This document shows, piece by piece, positions 58,085-64,000 of a stretch of 64,000 nt of DNA. A program made the translations under genes and the position numbers. This DNA is from Chelonoidis abingdonii (Eukaryota; Chordata; Testudines; Testudinidae). Every line of letters starts with the position of its first letter. The first letter of the stretch is position 1. The notes beneath the pieces are model-generated. The model saw only the letters and a program-made list of their open reading frames with translations. It did not search any database and was not told the origin of the DNA. The stretch is from contig NC_133777.1 of NCBI RefSeq assembly GCF_003597395.2, positions 63,350,405 through 63,414,404 on the forward strand, given 5' to 3'.

Positions 58085-58200
58085 ACAGCGGTGCTGTGAG
58101 AGTTAGTTAATTAGTATTTCTACAGCACTTTGAAGATGAGTGCGAAGTACTGTTAAAATCTGACTTTAAGTGGTACCTTATTGTCCCTCTGAAGAGGAAT
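58085..58200 (+). repeat. Possible MIR 3' tail
   Basis: GGTGCTGTGAGAGTTAGTTA, then TTCTACAGCACTTTGAAGAT and GTGCGAAGTACTGTTAAAA, resembles the MIR tail (GGGTTGTTGTGAGGATTAAATG..AAGCACTTTGAA). Weak. Confidence 0.4.
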
Positions 58201-59116
58201 GATATGAATAATTAAGATACAGAATCATATAATAAAACTAGTAGACAGCAATCTTGAAACCATTTGTCTTTGGCTGAAGTTTAAGCATCAAAGGTCTTTT
58301 GCAACTTTGTTGTCTCATGTCTACACAGGTAAATCACAGTGTATGACTATGTATCTGTTTAATCTTTCTGACTACTCCAGAATGCCAGAGGACACTGTAT
58401 TTTTATTTAAAGTTACAGTCTTGAGTACTCACCAGATGTTATTTACCCATGGGAAAATGCACACAGCCAAACGTATTTGATAACCCAGAAATCTGAATCT
58501 TATTCTTTGATCAAGTCTAATAAGAATAATAATGGTTCCAAAGTAGCTTTCTATTATAAATCCAGTCTTCTGCCACCTTTATTTGTTTTAACCTTTCTCA
58601 GATAAAATACTTTCTGTATGAAATAGCAAGATACCACACACAATCTAAGAGACCTTTTTAAAAAAAATGAAATTGAAAGTAATCAGTTAAAGCTTTTGGA
58701 AGATATGGACTTTTGGAAAGAGTCTTCTAATTTTTTGGAACATCTCTCAGGAGTTGCTTAGCTTATGGACTCCATATTTGTGTTATTTATCTGTCCTCTG
58801 TGAGGAATAATGTCTTTGAATATTTTTAGGAATGCTGATTAGCTAATTTTACAGTTTCTTGCTACAGACTTTTGAGCCTGTCAGACACCTGTGAGATCTC
58901 TGAAGAATTTATGAAGTCTGCAGTGCTAAGCTCGGAAGACTTTAGGATATCAACAAAAAGTAGCTTGAGACTTATTAATATTCAGAGCTGACCTGGCTGG
59001 ATTGAAGGACATTATCTTTGCAGACATAACTTTGAAGAAACTTTAATACAATTCTAGCAAGAGGGAGACAAAAATAAATTAATTACCACAGCTTGTGTCT
59101 AAGATGCAATTTGATG
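58201..59116. other. Nothing recognised
   Basis: AT-rich; no feature could be supported. Confidence 0.5.
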
Positions 59117-59575
59117 TACCGTATATATTCATTCATAAGTCAAATATTTTTGATAAAAAAGTGACACATCAAAGAGTGGGGGTCGGCTTATAAACGGATC
59201 TACACCAAAATTTGATGATTTAAAACTCTATGGAATCATTGAATTGAATATCTAATACATTGTCGTTTTGTTTACCTGGAGCATCTGCAGGCATGGAGAC
59301 CCTCAGCTCCCTGTGGCCGTGGTTCACTGTTGGCTGGGAATGGCAAACCGAGGCCACTGGGAGCTGAGGGGATCCGTGCCTGTGAACGCTCCAAGTAAAC
59401 AAAACGTCCAGGCCTGCTAGCGGCTTACCCTAACGGGCCAGGAGCCAAAGTTTGCCAACCCCTGAAATAAAGAGTCGGCTTATGAAAGGGTCATACACTA
59501 TTTGCTATTTTTACCTATCCATCTGGGGGGGTCAGCTTATAAACAAACGGGCTAATGAATGAGTATATACAGAAT
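59117..59575. mobile_element. Mariner-like shell containing a hAT-like core
   Basis: The left end TACCGTATATATTCATTCAT and right end ATGAATGAGTATATAC are inverted; the inner pair GGTCGGCTTATAAAC / GTCAGCTTATAAAC occurs at both sides in the same orientation. The centre (about 59,275-59,463) has a GC-rich segment ending GTTTGCCAACCCCTG, a hAT-type right end in minus orientation. I recall the combination as one turtle family, so the composite was probably amplified as a unit. Coding content: none. Confidence 0.6.
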
Positions 59576-60210
59576 ACATATGAGAGAAATAATAGTCTCA
59601 TATATCAGGGTACTGGAAATTTGTCTTTGACAAATTTATAGAAATCTAAGAAAATTCCCAGGCAAAACCATTGGGTGTTAAAGTTGTAAATGGATAAAAG
59701 TTGTAAATACATTCAGTCACTTAACAGTATACTATAGTTATAAAAAAATCCAGACATTTTAAAACTAAGAAATTCCAAGTTGAGTTAAAAAACAAAACAA
59801 CAACAAAAATATGTTGAAGTATGAAAATTCATAATTAAGGTTCTAAAACCAACCTTAAATCTGCCCTCATATCCATGCCCACCCACCATTTACCTATCAC
59901 CAATAGTCCTTTAACAATTAACAACCATGCTGCTATGCCACAGTACCTCTACCTTGTTTCCAAGTTAGATCACAAATTCTCACCTACTGTTTTAGAAATA
60001 TAAATCTACAAATAGCCTCCTCTCTATCATATATGATCCATGGACCCAGACAAACCCTTGTCTTCAACTGTCTATAGCTCACCACAGGAATCACTGCTAT
60101 TTCCTCTTCTATCTTCCACATCAATACAGAAACAGCACTCAGAGATCCAAGTCTAACTCCTCCCCCCTCCATAGTATACTATGGCTCTAATATCTCATTT
60201 CCCTCTTGAT
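59576..60210. other. Nothing recognised
   Basis: AT-rich, no feature could be supported. Confidence 0.5.
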
Positions 60211-60320
60211 ATAGAATCATAGAACCATAGGGTTAGAAGGGAGCGCAAGGGTCATCTAGTCCAACCCCATGCAGGATTTGTTATGTTTAAACTATCCAAG
60301 ACTGGCTCACATACTACGTT
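60211..60320 (-). repeat. CR1 LINE 3' end, reverse orientation
   Basis: ATAGAATCATAGAACCATAG, GGTTAGAAGGGAGCGCAAGG, GTCATCTAGTCCAACCCCATG and GTTTAAACTATCCAAGAC are the classical reverse-oriented CR1 3' end with its AATCATAGAA terminal repeat, so the 3' end of the LINE is at the left. Confidence 0.9.
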
Positions 60321-60402
60321 ATAAGAGACCTGTGAACTCACATCCCCCAAACAAAAGAATTATTTTTAATTAAACTGATCCCATATTTATGTTTTTCACT
60401 GA

Positions 60403-60701
60403 AAAAGTTCAGTTTGCAAGCAGTTAACTTAGGACCTGTCTACAGAAGCACTTACTGGGTGCAAGCTGGGGTGTAGAGCTACAGTGCTCCAGCTTGCTGA
60501 CCACCAACTGTCCATGTGGATTTTGCTGATGTTCACTAAAAGTTCCCCAGCGCGCATTGATGGAATACGGTTTGAATAAGTTGCCAACATGGCAATCAGT
60601 GGTGGCCCATATGGACATTTAGTGCACAGCTTGCTGGAGGGCTGTAGATTTATACCGCAGCTTTCCGTGCTTTTAGTTAACTTTTTGCAAACTGAACTTT
60701 T
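60403..60701. repeat. Sequence bounded by 26-bp inverted repeats, 2 mismatches
   Basis: AAAAGTTCAGTTTGCAAGCAGTTAAC (60,403-60,428) is answered in inverse at 60,676-60,701 with only GC/AA differing. The interior starts GGACCTGTCTACAGAAGCAC after TTA, a Harbinger-like start, and contains the words AGCTGGGGTGTAGAGCTACA and GTGCTCCAGCTTGC. Either a Harbinger-like element inserted in a palindrome or a larger TIR element. Confidence 0.65.
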
Positions 60702-60800
60702 AATTTTGAGCTCCAGCTCTTTAGACTCACTCATGTATTTACCACCAAACTGTGGGCCTAAGCCTGCACCCACTGAAGTCAATGTCAGAAGTCCCCTGGC

Positions 60801-60853
60801 TTCATAGATTCAGAGGTTACAAGACCAGAAGGGACCATTGTGATCCTCTATCC
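60801..60853 (-). repeat. CR1-like fragment, 3' part (split by a hAT)
   Basis: TTCATAGATTCAGAGGTTAC, AGACCAGAAGGGACCATTGT and GATCCTCTATCC form one part of a repeat related to reverse-oriented CR1 3' ends. It resumes at 61,193. Confidence 0.7.
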
Positions 60854-61192
60854 TTGTGTTTCCCAAACTTGGGATGCCGCTTGTGCAGGGAAAGCCCCTG
60901 GTGGTCTGGGCTGTGCCAGTTTGTTTACCTGTCCCGTCCACAGGTCTGGCCGATTGCAGCTCCCACTGGCCGCGGATCACTGCTCCAGGCCAATGGGAGC
61001 TGCAGGAAGCGGCACGGGACAAGGGACGTACTGGCCACTACTTCCAGCAGCTCCCATTGGCCTAGAGCAGTGAACCACAGCCAGTGGGAGCCACGATCGA
61101 CTGGACTTGCAGACGCAGCAGGTAAAAAAACTGGCCCAGCTAGCCAGGCACTTTTCCCTGCACAAGCGGCGTCCCAAGTTTGGGAAACACTG
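60854..61192. mobile_element. hAT-type MITE, 339 bp, inserted into a CR1-like repeat
   Basis: TTGTGTTTCCCAAACTTGGG at the left and CAAGTTTGGGAAACACTG at the right are inverted ends, and subterminal GCAGGGAAAGCCCCTGG pairs with the right-hand GGCACTTTTCCCTGC. CTCTATCC (60,846-60,853) and CTCTAGCC (61,193-61,200) form a 7 of 8 target duplication. Same family as 1580 and 45,734. The 148-codon plus frame across it is a repeat by-product. Confidence 0.9.
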
Positions 61193-61275
61193 CTCTAGCC
61201 CAACCTCCTGCATAACACAAGCCATGGAACTTCCCTGAATTAATTCTTCTTTGGCCTAGAGAAGTCTAGTGAGCT
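61193..61275 (-). repeat. CR1-like fragment, continued
   Basis: CTCTAGCCCAACCTCCTGCA, ACACAAGCCATGGAACTTCC and CTGAATTAATTCTTCT continue the repeat interrupted at 60,853, proving that the hAT copy is the younger insertion. Confidence 0.75.
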
Positions 61276-63504
61276 CACATGTGGCTAGTCATCTATATAC
61301 GCATCCCTAACAATACTGACATTTAAACAGTCATCATGCTTCCTAGCCGGCAGCCATGGAGATGAGCGGGGGACATTCAGCGGCATTGGTAAAATCCGTC
61401 TGCACACTCCATAGACAGCGTACTTGGAAGGTTTTCTCACAACCAGAAGAGTTAGAATTTTTTTTTAATTAATTAAAATTTAAATTCCGTGGAGAATGTT
61501 GGAGACACCATGAACCTCTCCTGGGAGACCCCTGGATCCATCAGCTATGTGGAAGGTTTGCACAGCCTGATCTCCAGAGACTCAGCAACGACATTGCTTA
61601 CTTCAAAGGGACGTCCAGTTAGGACTCCCAAAATTCCAGGGCCTTGCACCTTCCAAGGATGATGGGCTCTCTTTCTGTTATGGGTCATCTGTCTTCCTTG
61701 CCTTGCCCAGTTTCCCCTCCCTTTACACTTTAATTTTCTGACTCAGGAGAGGTGTGTCAGATCATGGCAATCAGCCCGCACAATGCATGTGGCACACTCC
61801 ACAGCTGCAAGCTGCTGATAAATATGTCACACAATCTGATTCTTAAGTATCTAACATTGGACAGTATAGTTGGGGGCATCCCAGTTAACAGGGTCTTAGA
61901 TAGGGTCACAAGTCATCATGAGGGCAGACAGGTTTTTTCCCCATGTAGGAGACATTTGATGGGGTCAAGCCTCTTACATGCTATCTCCCAATGAACAGGG
62001 AGAGCTGTACACGCCACCTAGGGTCTGGCCCCTTGCCCTACAACAGAAAATGCAGCAATGTGGAGGCACCACCCAAGTGCTTTCACCTCAATGATTATTT
62101 TTCAAGGCACCACTTCTTATTTAACACATACTCGGATAATAGATTCCATGTCCCCCCTGTAGCAGCCTATGGCTGGGATTCTGGCCTACTTCTTCAGGAG
62201 ACACAAGATGGAGAGGGAGAGAGGGGCTGATGGTGGCTTTAAGCCACGTGTGCTCTCCAACTTTGAGCTGTTTAGAGGCTGAAACCGCTCATGGCACAAC
62301 TTTGACAGCCTAGGGGTGCAGTACAAACCAGAAGTGCCATAGCAGCACGTGCTATAGCTCTGCCCTCTCCAACCATCCTCATACAAGCCCTATGCCAGGG
62401 TTTCGGCAAGCAAGGAAAGGCCACTTACAGCTGTCCAGAGCAGTGCTTGTCCCAAGGGAATTCTCCCCTTGCTGGCTGTTTATGGCCCCTCTCTGCCAGC
62501 ACAGCAGTGTATAGAGGCCAGGGTGAAGAGATGACTGAGTCTCTCTCATTAAGTCTTGATTCAGCACTGACTAGCCACTGTAAACATTCTGCAGTCAAAA
62601 CGTAGGTGACAGTTTTGTTGATGATACAGCACATGGGAGAGATGAATACAGATTAGCTCTCTGCAGGGCTGTAAAAAGCAGCAACAGGCTGTAGAGCAAA
62701 AACCAACAGGCCTGATTTGACCAGCAAACTAATCAGATGGGATTGGGAGACTACATCAGGGTACAGACGTCTGTCATAACAAAACACCAGCTTTCCAATT
62801 GTCTGACCCAACATTGCTTTTGACTGAATGTCAAAAGTGGTGAAAAGATACAGGGTGTTTTCAAACATCAGGTGCATCCCTGTAAGAAATCTGTTACCAC
62901 ATGAGGCATCCTGCTTATATTCTGTTTCCCTTGCTTTGTTTTCAGGTTGCACAAGTTAACATCATTGGTAGATTATTCCAGACACTGATTAATGATCATT
63001 ATTGTAGTGCCATTGAGAAAAGGGCAAGTGTGTGCCCTCTCTAGGTGTAAACAGCCATTACATAAACAAGCTATAATTATTCAAAACTTTCATTACTAGC
63101 CATGCATGACAGGAATTCAATTCAGGGAGCTTGAGTGTGTTGCAAAGCATCATACACTTGGTTAATTATTTATTAATTTGCAGTAGTATAGGCTAGAGTC
63201 TGAGGAGTCCACCATTTGCTGCCTGTTGTTGTAGAATATTCACTAATGGCTAGAAACTCTTTTGTGTTTGAGTTTTATCCAATTTTGCCCAATTTGGGAG
63301 AACATTGCTCTAGTTTATGGTTTTTATTTTTTATAAAGATACTCTGCAATAAAGCTTTAATCCAGAGAATCAAGATTTGCATTCCCAGTGTGATACATAT
63401 GCTTGCTGCAAAGAGTAACTTGTGGAATTTAAAATAATAAGCAGTGGAGTTTGCCTCAGAATTTTTGCATAGAGCATTCACCAGCCGTGAGCACGCGAGG
63501 AGAG
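61276..63504. other. No gene or repeat recognised
   Basis: Unique-looking sequence. Frames on both strands (62,379-62,634, 62,653-62,952) have no domain. The T run followed by TTAATTAATTAAAATTTAAA near 61,460 is merely AT-rich. Confidence 0.45.
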
Positions 63505-63690
63505 AGAATGGTGCAGTTATGATAGGTCTGAGAATCAGGACTCCAGGATTCTCTTCCCAGGTCTGCTGCTAACTTGCCGTATAAATATTAGGCAAGTAAT
63601 TTAACTTCTCTAGGCCTCAGTTTACCCACAAATAAAATGGGTATAAATGTAAATACTCTTTTCAGCTAGATGAAATACACCTAAAAAAGG
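63505..63690 (+). repeat. MIR SINE
   Basis: GAGAATGGTGCAGTTATGATAG, GAGAATCAGGACTCCAGGAT, TTCCCAGGTCTGCTGCTAAC, GGCAAGTAATTTAACTTCTCT and GGCCTCAGTTTACCCACAAAT then AAAATGGGTATAA: full MIR order. Confidence 0.85.
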
Positions 63691-63784
63691 GGTGGGGAAG
63701 GGAACTGGTCAAAATTTACCTGTTTTTTGCAAAATGTCCATGAAAGCAAAATAATTCTGATCACACAGCAATGGGACTGGTTGA

Positions 63785-64000
63785 GGCACCGCAGTCATAC
63801 AGCCAAGTGGATTAAGCACAGATCTAGGAGTATAGAGATCCCAGGATTTATTTCCATCTCCAGAATTAAGTGGCCTTAAAACTTTGCATTTATTTAGCAC
63901 TTGACAGACTTTATTTAGCACAACAGTATTGTTACCCCATTGTACAGAGTGGGGAAAGAGCAGCTCCAAAAAGTTAACTGATTCACTCAAAGTCACCCAG
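63785..64000. repeat. Two opposed MIR-like pieces at the window edge
   Basis: AGTGGATTAAGCACAGATCT, AGGAGTATAGAGATCCCAGG and TTTATTTCCATCTCC (about 63,805-63,865) look like a plus-strand MIR head. ATTGTTACCCCATTGTACAG, GTGGGGAAAGAG and AACTGATTCACTCAAAGTCA (63,925-64,000) look like a minus-strand MIR CORE end that continues beyond the window. The 95-codon minus frame here is a by-product. Confidence 0.55.

Noticed and set aside
60752..61198. 148-codon open frame, plus strand
   Set aside because: It runs across a CR1-like fragment and the hAT MITE at 60,854; a repeat by-product.
1..64000. CRISPR array, bacterial operon or phage-like system
   Set aside because: No regularly spaced direct repeats with unique spacers, no ribosome-binding-site-led gene strings and no coding density; the sequence is vertebrate-like throughout.

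Overview
The window looks like non-coding vertebrate nuclear DNA, most likely from a turtle or a close sauropsid relative. The evidence is indirect. It has no dense coding, many decayed CR1 LINE 3' ends (two with the Tyr-free AATCATAGAA/ATTCTATG-type end), MIR/CORE-type SINEs, L2-like LINE tails, and many short hAT-type and Harbinger-type non-autonomous DNA transposons whose ends I recognise from turtle genomes. The turtle call rests on memory of those families, not on a search. I found no host protein-coding exon, tRNA, rRNA, CRISPR array or bacterial-type gene. Nearly all short open frames are chance frames or lie inside repeats.

Layout. 1-9.7 kb: an L2-like tail, three hAT MITEs (1.6, 4.3 and 8.8 kb), a long unclassified repeat with two tRNA-like units facing each other (2.7-3.3 kb), and a local ~105-bp duplication (8.3 and 9.5 kb). 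9.7-17.5 kb: mostly unique-looking sequence with a CA microsatellite, CORE-SINE pieces and a 16-bp palindrome. 17.5-18.7 kb: a GC-rich mosaic of hAT-type ends. 24.5-25.3 kb: a palindromic repeat with two adjacent Harbinger-like elements inserted in it. 26.6-27.0 kb: a decayed LINE reverse transcriptase tail on the minus strand.

32.3-35.0 kb is the most informative locus. It is a nearly full-length relic of an autonomous hAT transposon of the ZMYM1/DUF4371 type on the minus strand, with terminal inverted repeats and a shared 7-base flank. Its transposase is broken by frameshifts and stops, but it keeps a zinc-finger-like N-terminus, two catalytic-region motifs and a recognisable hATC dimerisation domain. 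36.3-46.1 kb holds four more hAT-type non-autonomous elements. Two have good 8-bp target duplications, and one of those carries an internal ~91-bp array of alternating inverted halves. This stretch also has CR1, L2, MIR and a tRNA-derived SINE.

46-64 kb: possible LTR-like sequence (49.4-50.3 kb), several short near-palindromic ancient repeats, a multi-hairpin Harbinger-like MITE (57.7 kb), a mariner-like shell with a hAT-like core (59.1 kb), an inverted-repeat-bounded insertion (60.4 kb), a hAT MITE inserted into a CR1-like fragment with a 7/8 target duplication (60.8 kb), and MIR copies up to the right edge.

No genes here act together as a system. The biology visible is layered transposon insertion and decay, and the insertion order can be read at several places.
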